From contig JAHRFE010000028.1 in NCBI GenBank assembly GCA_019084245.1, positions 186,001 through 250,000 of the forward strand: a DNA stretch of 64,000 nt. The letters run 5' to 3'. This DNA is from Hoeflea sp. (lineage in GTDB: Bacteria; Pseudomonadota; Alphaproteobacteria; Rhizobiales; Rhizobiaceae). Below are positions 39,304 to 48,397 of this stretch, one piece after another. Position numbers and translations under genes: made by a program. The notes below the pieces were generated by a model. The model ran no database searches. It worked only from the letters and a program-made list of their open reading frames with translations, and was not told the DNA's origin. The first letter of the stretch is position 1. Every line of letters begins with the position of its first letter.

Positions 39304-40455
39304 TCAGGCGTCGTGGACGTAGTATTTGCCTTGCGTGCCGGCAGCTTCGACCAACTGGTCGAACGTGTCCATCGAGCCTGCCAGTTCGGTCTTGAAGCTG
39401 TCCCATTCCGAGCGCTGGTAGCCGACCGTATCCTGCCATTCGGCAAGCTGGTCCTCGGTGAGCGAATGGAACTCGACGCCGGACTTGGCCATCTCGGCCA
39501 TGGCGAAGGCGCGGGCCGACGGCACCTTGGCCAAGTTCTGGTGAAAGCTCATTTCCGACGCCCAGGCAATCGCGTCCTGCACGTCGCCGGGCAGGCTGTT
39601 GTACCATTCGAGATTGCAGGCATAGGTCTGGCTGTCGGGCACGGCCTGGGTGAAGGTGACGTGGCTCAGGATATCCTTGAAGCCGAAGGCATAGAGCGCG
39701 CCGACGGCAGGATCGAGCGCATCGGCCACGCCCTGCTTGATCGCCGAAGGGGTTTCGCCCCAGGCCACCGGCGTCGGGTTGGCGCCGCCCATGCGGTAGA
39801 ACTGCTGCAGCATCTGCGAGCCGGGCACCCGGAACTTGACGCCCTTGAGATCGGCCGGCGTGATGATCGCCGAGCCGCCCTGGCGCACGGCCATGACGCG
39901 CGGGTCGATGCAGAAATAGAACATCGGCTTGAAGCCGCGCGCCTCGACCAGCGCATCGACTTCCTTCTTCCAGATGTCGGAGGTCACCAGATTGACGAAG
40001 CGCTGATTGGCGCCGCAGAAATAGGGCATGTTGATCAGGTCGACCGCAGGCGCAAAGGGGGCGAAGTTGGACAGCGAGAACTGTCCCGCATCGACCGTGC
40101 GGCCCTGCACCTTCTGCGCCAGCGCCGAGCCGATGCCCAGCTGCCCGCCCGGAGCGAGCTTGACATAGATCTTGCCGTTCGAGGCGTTCTGGAGATTTTC
40201 CTTCACGTCGAGCTGCATCATCGGATAGCTGCGCGAGGTGCCGATCACATATTCGGTGGCGAGCGTCATCACATGGTCGGCCGCGGCTTCGCGATCGCTC
40301 TCTTCCTTCGCTGTCTGGGCCACGGCCTCATCGGACCACATGACGCCCGCGGCCCCGACCAGCATGGCCGCGGTAAAAGCGCCCGCGCCCGTCAGTTTGA
40401 GAAAATTGCGCCTTTCGGCGGAAGCCAATTCATTTTCCATCTGTCTGTCTGTCAT
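39304..40455 (-). CDS. TRAP transporter substrate-binding protein (DctP type)
   Basis: 383 residues from ATG 40455 (GGAGGAAACCCG upstream). The signal looks like a Tat type (RRNFLKLTGAGAFTAAMLVGAAG, cleavage near AVAQ). Mature domain features: PGGQLGIGSALAQKVQGRTVDAGQFSLS and the ligand-contact Arg region GVKFRVPGSQMLQQFYRMGGANP. Probably binds DHPS or a similar C3-sulfonate; the ligand is inferred from the operon. Confidence 0.9.
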   Translation of the reverse strand: MTDRQMENELASAERRNFLKLTGAGAFTAAMLVGAAGVMWSDEAVAQTAKEESDREAAADHVMTLATEYVIGTSRSYPMMQLDVKENLQNASNGKIYVKLAPGGQLGIGSALAQKVQGRTVDAGQFSLSNFAPFAPAVDLINMPYFCGANQRFVNLVTSDIWKKEVDALVEARGFKPMFYFCIDPRVMAVRQGGSAIITPADLKGVKFRVPGSQMLQQFYRMGGANPTPVAWGETPSAIKQGVADALDPAVGALYAFGFKDILSHVTFTQAVPDSQTYACNLEWYNSLPGDVQDAIAWASEMSFHQNLAKVPSARAFAMAEMAKSGVEFHSLTEDQLAEWQDTVGYQRSEWDSFKTELAGSMDTFDQLVEAAGTQGKYYVHDA

Positions 40456-40679
40456 CGGGTTTCCTCCTCCCTGTGAAGTGTCGTGGACTCGCCGCGCTTG
40501 TTCCGCCCTTCGAGCAGGAGAATGCCGGCGACAAAGAAACAGCAGGAGATTGCAAGAACCAGCGCTTGCCATACATCCGACAGGAAAGCCGCGCGAAAGA
40601 ATGCGCCCGCAGCCACATCAGTTGTGAACAGCGCCATGAACAGGCCTGCCATCCAGAATGCGGGTTTGTCGGCTTGCAT
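40452..40679 (-). CDS. Small membrane protein at the head of the TRAP/hps operon
   Basis: 75 residues from ATG 40679 (GGGAGGGG 5 bases upstream). Two predicted helices: FWMAGLFMALFTTDVAAGAFF and ALVLAISCCFFVAGILLLEG. The stop overlaps the next gene's ATG by 4 bases. First gene after the operators. I do not recognise the family; an accessory TRAP component is possible from position only. Confidence 0.72.
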   Translation of the reverse strand: MQADKPAFWMAGLFMALFTTDVAAGAFFRAAFLSDVWQALVLAISCCFFVAGILLLEGRNKRGESTTLHREEETR

Positions 40680-40710
40680 CAAGACCCCTCCCAAGGTTTC
40701 AACAAAATCG

Positions 40711-40728
40711 AATGTAAGCGCTTACATT
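40711..40728. promoter_or_regulatory. LacI-type operator 1
   Basis: AATGTAAGCGCTTACATT is a perfect 18-bp palindrome with the AGCGCT centre recognised by LacI/GalR proteins. It lies in the 105-bp gap between the hps operon and the divergent lacI-family gene. Confidence 0.88.
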
Positions 40729-40734
40729 TTGATG

Positions 40735-40748
40735 TGCAAGCGCTTATA
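40735..40748. promoter_or_regulatory. LacI-type operator 2
   Basis: TGCAAGCGCTTATA has the same AAGCGCTT core as operator 1, and the two centres are 22 bp apart (about two helical turns), so two dimers could bind on the same face. Confidence 0.82.
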
Positions 40749-40784
40749 GGTTGATGTAAGGATTTTTCTTTGTACGGAAGATCG

Positions 40785-41819
40785 ATGACGGACAATTCGA
40801 AACCAACGCTGGATGACGTGGCGCGAGCGGCAGGCGTGTCGACCGCGACGGTGTCGCGTTGCCTGAACTCGCCCGACCAGGTGATCGCGCCGACCCGGAT
40901 CCGGGTGATGCAGGCGGTCGAGGCGCTGGGCTACACGCCGGATTTCGGCGGCCGCGCGCTGGCGTCGCGGCGGACCAACACGGTGGGCGCCATCATCCCG
41001 ACCATGGACAACGCCATTTTCGCGCGCGGGCTCCAGTCGTTCCAGGAGGCGCTGTCGCGCTTCGGCAAGACGCTGCTCGTGGCCAGCTCCAACTACGATC
41101 CGGCGCGGGAGCGCGAGCAGATGGAAGTGCTGGCCGGACGCGGCGCCGACGGGCTGCTGCTGATCGGTTCGGCCCGGCCTGAAAGCAGCACCGAATATCT
41201 GCGCCGCCGCGGCATCCCCTTTGTGGGGGCTTGGAACCTCGGCGGCGAGGACGGCTATTTCGTGGGCTTCGACAACCGCGCCGCGGCAGCCCAGCTCGCC
41301 GACATGGTGATCGCGCGCGGGCATCGCCGCCTGGCGATGATTGCCGGCATCTCGTTCATGAACGATCGCGCGGCCGACCGGACCGAAGGCGTGCGCTCGG
41401 CTGCGGAGGCCGCCGGGATCGGCCGCGCCGACCTGCCGGTGATCGAGGCGGCCTACACATTCGAGGATGGCGCCCGCGCCATGGGCGAGCTGATGGCGAT
41501 CCGGCCGCGGCCGACCGTGGTGATGTGCGGCAATGACGTGCTCGCCGTGGGCGCCATGCAGAAGGCGCGCGAGCTTGGCCTGAAGGTGCCCGGGGATGTT
41601 TCGATCACCGGCTTTGACGACATCGATCTGGCCGGCGTGGTCGACCCGATGCTCACCACGGTTCGGGTGCCGCACAGGCGCATGGGCCAGGCCGCGGCCG
41701 ACATGCTGATCAAGCTGATCAAGAAGGAACCGGTGGAACGCCGCATCGAGATTCCGACCAGTATCATCGAACGCGGCACGCTGGGGCCACCCCGGGCGGA
41801 TGACGAACACAGCGCTTGA
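40785..41819 (+). CDS. LacI-family regulator of the DHPS operon
   Basis: 344 residues from ATG 40785 (CGGAAG upstream). N-terminal LacI helix-turn-helix PTLDDVARAAGVSTATVSRCLNSP, hinge region near residue 55, then a periplasmic-binding-like sensor domain (TVGAIIPTMDNAIFARGLQS ... GNDVLAVGAM ... ITGFDDIDLA). It has two operators in front of it and is divergent from the hps operon, so it probably represses that operon (and itself) until an inducer is present. Confidence 0.9.
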   Translation: MTDNSKPTLDDVARAAGVSTATVSRCLNSPDQVIAPTRIRVMQAVEALGYTPDFGGRALASRRTNTVGAIIPTMDNAIFARGLQSFQEALSRFGKTLLVASSNYDPAREREQMEVLAGRGADGLLLIGSARPESSTEYLRRRGIPFVGAWNLGGEDGYFVGFDNRAAAAQLADMVIARGHRRLAMIAGISFMNDRAADRTEGVRSAAEAAGIGRADLPVIEAAYTFEDGARAMGELMAIRPRPTVVMCGNDVLAVGAMQKARELGLKVPGDVSITGFDDIDLAGVVDPMLTTVRVPHRRMGQAAADMLIKLIKKEPVERRIEIPTSIIERGTLGPPRADDEHSA

Positions 41820-41840
41820 GCTGAGCCCCTGTCTTGAACT

Positions 41841-44800
41841 TCAGTGAAAATTCCGCCCCTTGGGCAAGGCCCGGCCTGCGGCCCTGGCGCGGGCCAGATC
41901 CTCGAAATCGGTGCGCAGCTCCGGCGCGTCGCGGATCAGCCGGGCGATGCGGGCGGCGGGCTTGCGGTCGCGCAGTCTGCTGTCCTCGGCCACCGGGCGG
42001 CGCACCTCGTCGGCATTGGCGAGCCCGCCCATGAGGCCGGTCCTGTTGGAGATCTCAGCCATCATCGGGGTCAGGTCCTCCATGTATTCGGCCACGACAT
42101 GGATGACGCCGTCCTCGTTCTGCAGCCTGCCGCGGACGCCGACGCAGCGGCTGCCGAGCACGATGGCGCGGAACTTCTCGAACACTTTTGGCCAGACGAT
42201 GATGTTGGCGACGCCGGTCTCGTCCTCGATGGTCTCGAACACGACGCCCTTGGCCGAGCCCGGCCGCTGCCGGACCAGCACGAGGCCCGCGACCTTGACC
42301 ACCCTGCCGCTGCGCAGTCCCTCCAGCCCGGCATTGAGCCCGCAGCCGGATTGGCGGAGCCGGTCGCGCAGGAAGGACATCGGATGGGCTTTCAGCGAGA
42401 ACGACAGCGACTGGTAGTCATTGATCACCTGTTCGCCGAGCGGCATCGGCGGCAGGTCGACATCGGGCTCGTTTTGCAGATTGTGGCTGTCGGCCAGGGC
42501 AAACAACGGCAGCCGCTCGGCGCTCGAGAGCGGATCGAGCGCCTTGACTGCCCACAGCGCGTCGCGGCGCTCGAGCCCGATGGAGCGGAAGCAATCGGCT
42601 TCGGCCAATTGCTCGATGGCGCGGCGCGAGAGGCCCGAGCGCATCCAGAGATCACGCACACTGTCATAGCCGCGGTCGCGGCGGGCCAGAAGCTGCATAG
42701 CCTCGGCCTCGCCAAATCCCTTGACGTGCCGCAGCCCGAGCCGCACCGCGTGGCTATGCTTCATCACGCCCTTCATCTCGCGGTGCCGGGGGGAGAGCGG
42801 CTGCGTGGCGGCGTCGGACTCCAGGGTGGAATCCCAGTCCGAGCCATTGATGTCGACCTCGCGGATCTCGACGCCGTGTTCGCGGGCGTCGCGGATGAGC
42901 TGGGCCGGGGCATAGAAGCCCATCGGCTGGGAGTTGAGGATGGCGGCGCAGAAGACATCCGGATAATGGCACTTGAGCCAGCAGGAGACATAGACCAGGA
43001 GCGCGAAACTAGCCGCATGGCTTTCGGGAAAGCCATATTCGCCAAAACCCTCGATCTGGCGGAAGCAGTGCTCGGCGAAATCGCGCTCATAGCCGTTCTT
43101 CACCATGCCCTCGACCATCTTGGTCTGGAACGAGCCGATGGTGCCGACGCGGCGGAAGGTGGCCATGGCGCGGCGCAGCTTGTCGGCCTCGCCGGGCGAG
43201 AAGCCGCCGGCGACAATGGCGATGTTCATCGCCTGCTCCTGGAACAACGGCACGCCCAGCGTCTTGCCGAGCACGGCGCGCAATTCCTCCTTGGGGAAAG
43301 ACACCTCTTCCTTGCCCTGCCTGCGGCGCAGATAGGGATGGACCATGTCGCCCTGGATCGGGCCAGGGCGGACGATCGCCACCTCGATGACCAGATCATA
43401 GTAGCAGCGCGGCTTCAGACGCGGCAGCATCGACATCTGCGCCCGGCTTTCGATCTGGAACACGCCGATGGTGTCGGCGCGGCAGATCATGTCATAGGTC
43501 GGCACGTCCGCATCGGGCAGCGAGGCGAGAGTCTCGCGGCGGCCGTAATGGGCGTCAAGCAGACCGAAGGCCTTGCGGATGCAGGTCAGCATGCCGAGCG
43601 CCAGCACGTCGATCTTGAGCATGCCGAGGCTTTCGAGATCGTCCTTGTCCCATTCGACGATGGTGCGGTCCTCCATCGCGGCGTTCTCGATGGGGATCAG
43701 CGAGGAGAGCCTGTCGCGGGTGATGACGAAGCCGCCGACATGCTGCGACAAATGGCGCGGGAAGCCGACAATCTGGGAGGCGAGATCGAGCATCTGCGCG
43801 AGATGCCTGTCGGAGGGATCGAGGCCGGCGCGGCGCGCGTCCTCGGGATCGACCTCGCGCGACCAGCCGCCCCATTTGGTGCCGGAGATGGCGGAAATCG
43901 CGTCGTCGGAGAGGCCGAAGACCTTGCCGACCTCGCGGATGGCCGAGCGGGCGCGGTAGGTGATCACGGTGGCGGCGAGCCCTGCCCGGTCGCGGCCGTA
44001 CTTCTGATAGATATACTGGATCACCTCCTCGCGCCGCTCGTGCTCGAAATCGACATCGATGTCGGGCGGCTCGTTGCGCTCCTCGGAAATGAAGCGCTCG
44101 AACAGCAGATCAACCTTGCCGGGATCGACCTCGGTGATTTCGAGACAGTAGCAGACGGCGGAATTGGCGGCCGAGCCGCGGCCCTGGCAGAGAATATCTT
44201 GCGAGCGGGCGAAGCGGACGATGTCATAGACGGTCAAAAAATAGGGCGCGTAGTCGAGCTTTTTGATCAGCCGCGTCTCGTGGGCGATGGCGGCGACCAC
44301 CTTCTCCGGCGCGCCCCCGGGGTAGCGCTTGGCGAGCCCGATGGCGGTGAGCTGTTCGAGCGCCTGTTGCGCGGGCAGCGGCACGGGGCCCAGGGTCTCG
44401 AACAGGGGGGCGTCGGGATACTGGTAGCGCAACTCGTCGAGCGAGAAGCGGATGCGCGCAAACAGGATGGCCGATTGCGCCACCGCCTGCTCATAGCCCC
44501 TGAACAGATGCAGCATGTCGGCATGGGCGCGCAGATGCCGCTCGGCATTGGCCTCCAGCCGGGCGCCGATGGTGGCGAGCCGCTCGCCCTCGCGGATGCA
44601 GGTCAGCACATCCTGCAGCGGCCGGCGCTCGGGCGCGTGGTAGAGCACGTCGCCGATGGCGAGCAACGGCAGGCCGTGATCATGCGCCAGCCGGGCGACA
44701 CTTGCCATGTGTCGTTGGTCGCTCGCACCATAGGTCCGCGCCAGCGCCAGGTGAAGATGATCGGGGAAGGCTTTGCTCAACCGTGTGAGAACCGGATCAA

Positions 44801-45233
44801 GCCCGGCTGCGCGCGGCGGCGGGACGACGGCCATCAGCAGGCCCGCGCCATGGGCGATGAGATCGTCGAGCGTCAGGTGACATTCGCCCTTGGGGGCGCG
44901 GCGTTTGCCCAGGGTCAGCAGTTCGCACAGATGTCCGTAGCCCGCGCGGTGCTCGGGCCAGACGAGGATGTCGGGCGAGCTGTCCATGAACACAAGCCTG
45001 CAGCCGGGCGCGAAGGCGAGGCCCGCCTCCTTGGCCGCCATGTGGCCGCGCACGACGCCCGCCAGCGAATTGCGGTCGGTTATCGCGATGCCGCCGAGGC
45101 CGAGCCTTGATGCCTGCACCACCAGTTCCTCGGCATGGGACGCGCCGCGCAGGAAGGAGAAATTGCTGGCTGCAGCAAGCTCGACATAGGCCGACGCGCC
45201 TGTCGGCAACAGCCCGGACGGGAGAGGCCTCAT
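41841..45233 (-). CDS. dnaE2: Error-prone DNA polymerase DnaE2 (ImuC)
   Basis: 1130 residues from ATG 45233, overlapping the imuB stop by 4 bases. C-family polymerase: N-terminal PHP domain (SNFSFLRGASHAEELV), the catalytic aspartate region of the palm (PPDIDVDFEHERREEVIQYIY), and a C-terminal OB-fold domain. The shorter C-terminus compared with replicative DnaE is typical. It does SOS-induced translesion synthesis with ImuA and ImuB. Confidence 0.96.
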   Translation of the reverse strand: MRPLPSGLLPTGASAYVELAAASNFSFLRGASHAEELVVQASRLGLGGIAITDRNSLAGVVRGHMAAKEAGLAFAPGCRLVFMDSSPDILVWPEHRAGYGHLCELLTLGKRRAPKGECHLTLDDLIAHGAGLLMAVVPPPRAAGLDPVLTRLSKAFPDHLHLALARTYGASDQRHMASVARLAHDHGLPLLAIGDVLYHAPERRPLQDVLTCIREGERLATIGARLEANAERHLRAHADMLHLFRGYEQAVAQSAILFARIRFSLDELRYQYPDAPLFETLGPVPLPAQQALEQLTAIGLAKRYPGGAPEKVVAAIAHETRLIKKLDYAPYFLTVYDIVRFARSQDILCQGRGSAANSAVCYCLEITEVDPGKVDLLFERFISEERNEPPDIDVDFEHERREEVIQYIYQKYGRDRAGLAATVITYRARSAIREVGKVFGLSDDAISAISGTKWGGWSREVDPEDARRAGLDPSDRHLAQMLDLASQIVGFPRHLSQHVGGFVITRDRLSSLIPIENAAMEDRTIVEWDKDDLESLGMLKIDVLALGMLTCIRKAFGLLDAHYGRRETLASLPDADVPTYDMICRADTIGVFQIESRAQMSMLPRLKPRCYYDLVIEVAIVRPGPIQGDMVHPYLRRRQGKEEVSFPKEELRAVLGKTLGVPLFQEQAMNIAIVAGGFSPGEADKLRRAMATFRRVGTIGSFQTKMVEGMVKNGYERDFAEHCFRQIEGFGEYGFPESHAASFALLVYVSCWLKCHYPDVFCAAILNSQPMGFYAPAQLIRDAREHGVEIREVDINGSDWDSTLESDAATQPLSPRHREMKGVMKHSHAVRLGLRHVKGFGEAEAMQLLARRDRGYDSVRDLWMRSGLSRRAIEQLAEADCFRSIGLERRDALWAVKALDPLSSAERLPLFALADSHNLQNEPDVDLPPMPLGEQVINDYQSLSFSLKAHPMSFLRDRLRQSGCGLNAGLEGLRSGRVVKVAGLVLVRQRPGSAKGVVFETIEDETGVANIIVWPKVFEKFRAIVLGSRCVGVRGRLQNEDGVIHVVAEYMEDLTPMMAEISNRTGLMGGLANADEVRRPVAEDSRLRDRKPAARIARLIRDAPELRTDFEDLARARAAGRALPKGRNFH

Positions 45234-46888
45234 GCGAAGAGCCCGTGCATGTACCAGGCGGGCTCGCTGGTCTCGCGGCCATAGAGGCCGTGGCGGAACA
45301 GCCAGAAGCGGTAGCCCTGGCGATCCTCGACGCGGAAATAATCGCGGCTGCGGGCGCCGCGACCGTCGCGCCACCATTCGCAGGCGATGCGCTCGGGCCC
45401 TTCCGAGCGGGCGACCTCGTAGGAGACGCCGCGCCAGCGGAATTTCAAGGGCGGGCCGTCGGGCACCTCGGCGATGGTCTGCATCAGCTCGGGCCGGTCG
45501 AACAGGATCAGCGGACGGGTGATGATCGCATCAGGCGTCGACAGATCCGGCAACAGGGCCAGCGCCGCAGCACCCGAGGCTGCCCGGCGGGCGCCGGGGT
45601 GGGAGGCGAGGCGGGCCACCGGCTCGCGGCCGAAGCTGCGCTCGGGAATATGGGTGTCGGCCAGCACGAAGCGCTGGACACGGTCGAGGCCAAGCCGCGC
45701 GCCGAGCCGGTCGACCAGCGCGTCATGGCCCTGCCCGGCTGAGTGACCCGCCATCATCTCGGCCTGCGCACCCTCGAAGGGATCGGCGTGGACCACATCG
45801 AGCCGCAGCAGGTCGAAGCCGAAGCCCATGTCGAGATCGTCATGCAGGCCGGCGATGCGCTCCTCGAACAGCCGGGCGATCATCCTGGCGTCGCGCAGCG
45901 GCCGCGCCGTCTGCACCTCGAGCGCGCTCACATGGCCATCGACCCGAAACAGCCGGATCCGGCAGCGGCGCAGGCCCAAGCCCCGCCGCTCCAGCGGCTC
46001 GATGATGCCGGCCGCCAGCGCCGCAATCACCTGGCTGATGTCCTCCTGGCGCGCGATCGGCTCGGCGAAGCGGCGTTCGGTGGAGAGCTCGGCCACCGGC
46101 ATGATCGGCGAGATCGCCTCGGTCTCGCGGCTCAGCGCCTGGTCGAGCCGCTGCATCAGCCGCGCCCCGAAACGGGCGGCGAGCGGCGCGCGCGGCAGAT
46201 GGGCGATGCAGCCGATGGTCTTGAGCCCGACACGGCCGAGCGAGGCGACCAGGGCTGGTTCCAGCCGCAGGCCGCTGAGGCTCAACGGCAGGATCGCCTC
46301 ATTGTGTGCGCCCTCGGCGATGATCCGGCCCTGACCATAGCGCGCCATGGCCCAGGCGGCGCCCGGGGTGTCGGCGAGACAGAGCCGGACGTGAAAGCCC
46401 TGGGCGTGAAGCCTTGCCTCGAGATCGGCGACCAGCGCCGCCTCGCCGCCCAGAAGATGGGCGCAGCCGGTCAAATCCATGAACAGGCCATGATCGCGCC
46501 CGGCTTGAGCCGCCGCATCCAGCGCCACGAGCGGCGTGTAGCGCTCGCACCAGGCGGCGATGTTGAACAGCAGCGCGCGGGTCTCCTCGTCCTCCGCGGG
46601 GTGGCAGTCGAGATCGGGCGCGAGCGCGCGGGCGTCGCTCAGGCTCTGGCCGAGCCGCACGCCGCGGGCGCGGGCGCGCTGATCGAGCCCCACGATGCGG
46701 ATGGCGTTCCGAACCGTGTCGGTGACAACAACAGGCGGGGCGTCAGGATGCGCGTCCGAAATCGCGGCGGTGATCCAGGACTTGCCCCATCGCGCCCGGT
46801 GGATCCTGTCGGTCTGAAGATGGGGGAAAGCGATCGAGAGGATGCGCTGGCGGGTTGGCTGGCTGACGGTCTGGATGGGGAGCGGCAT
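45230..46888 (-). CDS. imuB: ImuB, catalytically inactive Y-family polymerase-like protein
   Basis: 552 residues. The N-terminus RILSIAFPHLQTDRIHR is the family's start; the segment follows Y-polymerase folding but the acidic active-site residues of true Y polymerases are not retained there. It links DnaE2 to the beta clamp. Its first ~49 codons overlap the 3' end of imuA in another frame, which is unusually long. Confidence 0.94.
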   Translation of the reverse strand: MPLPIQTVSQPTRQRILSIAFPHLQTDRIHRARWGKSWITAAISDAHPDAPPVVVTDTVRNAIRIVGLDQRARARGVRLGQSLSDARALAPDLDCHPAEDEETRALLFNIAAWCERYTPLVALDAAAQAGRDHGLFMDLTGCAHLLGGEAALVADLEARLHAQGFHVRLCLADTPGAAWAMARYGQGRIIAEGAHNEAILPLSLSGLRLEPALVASLGRVGLKTIGCIAHLPRAPLAARFGARLMQRLDQALSRETEAISPIMPVAELSTERRFAEPIARQEDISQVIAALAAGIIEPLERRGLGLRRCRIRLFRVDGHVSALEVQTARPLRDARMIARLFEERIAGLHDDLDMGFGFDLLRLDVVHADPFEGAQAEMMAGHSAGQGHDALVDRLGARLGLDRVQRFVLADTHIPERSFGREPVARLASHPGARRAASGAAALALLPDLSTPDAIITRPLILFDRPELMQTIAEVPDGPPLKFRWRGVSYEVARSEGPERIACEWWRDGRGARSRDYFRVEDRQGYRFWLFRHGLYGRETSEPAWYMHGLFA

Positions 46889-47642
46889 GATCGAATACTC
46901 TGACTTTCGGGTTCCAGGCTAAAAGCCATTGGCCGGTGCGTCCGGCGCGGTTGCGTTCGAGCGTCAGGGACAGCCGCATTGCGCCCACGCCACGTTGATA
47001 GATGTCGTCCGCCCCGGACAGTTCGGTTGTCACATGCCAGCGCGTCGCCGCCGCACTCGCCTCCTCCCCGCCGCTCTGCCTGAGGACCAGCGCCAGCACG
47101 CCGCTCCCCCGCGCCCGCAACATCAGCCGCCGCGTCGCGGTGATGTCGAAGCGGGCCGGATTGCCCTTGATCTGGAAGATGAGTGCCGCCAGCCCTGTGC
47201 AGCCCGCCGCCTCGTCCGCCGCCCACATGGCGCCTTGCAGATCGCCGGGCTCGACAAGCGTCAGGCTCGACGGATCGAGCCCGTACTGGGCGAGGCCCGC
47301 GGGGAACAGCCCGCCGCCATCGATGCGCGCGGCGGGATCGCTGACCCAGACGATGCCGCGGCGGCCGACGTGATCGGCACGGTCCCCCTGCATGGCCCGC
47401 GCCGCAAGCCCGAGCGCAAAGCCCGCCGCGGCGCCGATGTCGCGCGCCAGTCCGGCCCGGACCTCATGCAATCCGCCGCAGGCAAGTCCGCCGTCCAGGC
47501 AATGGTCCACCGCGCTGGCGCCGAGCGCCAAGGGTGGCGAGACCTGTTCCGTTCCGGATACCGCCGCATAGGCGCGCGCCTGCTGCGCACGAGTGTGCGC
47601 GTTGAGAATATCCGTCGCGATCTGCTGCCTCGAGAGACTCAT
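46743..47642 (-). CDS. imuA: ImuA, RecA-like mutasome protein
   Basis: 299 residues. RecA/SulA-like core: GGLACGGLHEVRAG (degenerate P-loop), IVWVSDPAARIDGGGLFPAGLAQYGLD, LMLRARGSGVLALVLR. The last ~50 residues (after WNPKVRVFDH) are read from DNA that also codes the start of imuB, and look low-complexity. First gene of the operon, 14 bp downstream of the LexA box. Confidence 0.92.
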   Translation of the reverse strand: MSLSRQQIATDILNAHTRAQQARAYAAVSGTEQVSPPLALGASAVDHCLDGGLACGGLHEVRAGLARDIGAAAGFALGLAARAMQGDRADHVGRRGIVWVSDPAARIDGGGLFPAGLAQYGLDPSSLTLVEPGDLQGAMWAADEAAGCTGLAALIFQIKGNPARFDITATRRLMLRARGSGVLALVLRQSGGEEASAAATRWHVTTELSGADDIYQRGVGAMRLSLTLERNRAGRTGQWLLAWNPKVRVFDHAAPHPDRQPANPPAHPLDRFPPSSDRQDPPGAMGQVLDHRRDFGRAS

Positions 47643-47656
47643 GGTCCGCCCAAATT

Positions 47657-47671
47657 GTTCCTGTTATGTTC
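47657..47671 (-). promoter_or_regulatory. LexA (SOS) box of imuA-imuB-dnaE2
   Basis: GTTCCTGTTATGTTC fits GTTC-N7-GTTC exactly, the alphaproteobacterial LexA site. It ends 29 bases upstream of the imuA ATG at 47642. The rest of the gap to 48015 shows no other gene. Confidence 0.92.
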
Positions 47672-48015
47672 TATTTAACGCCAGAGTCGCGGCGAGAGTC
47701 AATGCGCTGGTTTTGGGGGACGACGACCATGTGTCGCAGACGATGCAGGCTCCCGGCCAGGCCATGGACGATCCGAATTCCGAGACCGGGCGTACGAAGC
47801 AACACTGCAGCTTTGAAATGAAACATGTGCGCTAACATTCAAATGGATGCATGAGCTCTTTGTTTGTGCATGTCGTTATCGCAAAACCGCCGCACACTTT
47901 TGCGCGACATGCATTCGTGAGTGGCAAGTCGGATCCGATTGCGGCACACTTGCCCACTGACGGCAAATCAGCTGCCGCAGAAGCTCATTGGTTAAGCAAT
48001 GAGAAGGAGGAAACA

Positions 48016-48309
48016 ATGTGCAAGATATTCGCAGGACAAGATCCGGCACGCTATGAGCAGATCACGCGCCGGCTTCGGCTTAACGGCCAAAGCACGTCCA
48101 TCCGTCTTGAACGGGCGTTCTGGGTCATCATGGACGAACTCGCGGAAACCCAGGGCATGACCACGCCAGGGTTCATGTCGAAGCTGCATTCCGAGGTGCT
48201 GGAATTGCACGGGGAGCCCAAGAATTTTGCTTCGCTGCTGCGCTGTTGCTGCCTGGTTCACCTTGAAACCAGCAGCGTTGGACCCGAGCGGCTGATGGCC
48301 GCCGAGTAA
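48016..48309 (+). CDS. Ribbon-helix-helix domain protein
   Basis: 97 residues from ATG 48016 with GGAGG 6 bases upstream. Residues ~20-65 fit the RHH_4 type (RRLRLNGQSTSIRLERAFWVIMDELAETQGMTTPGFMSKLHSEV): a short strand with basic residues followed by two helices, as in MetJ/Arc-fold DNA-binding proteins. A C-terminal ASLLRCCCLVHLE segment has three cysteines in a row. Target unknown; these proteins are common in rhizobia. Confidence 0.82.
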   Translation: MCKIFAGQDPARYEQITRRLRLNGQSTSIRLERAFWVIMDELAETQGMTTPGFMSKLHSEVLELHGEPKNFASLLRCCCLVHLETSSVGPERLMAAE

Positions 48310-48397
48310 AAAACAGCCGTAGTATACAACTACTACCCCGCCTTCCGGCAGGACATCCAAACTTGGCTCACAAGTTCGGAACCAATCGGGAGGAACC

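Noticed and set aside
41844..45110. Very long antisense open frame opposite dnaE2 (1088 codons)
   Set aside because: A product of high GC and codon bias opposite a conserved gene; the translation is low-complexity His/Asp/Gly/Arg-rich with no domain.
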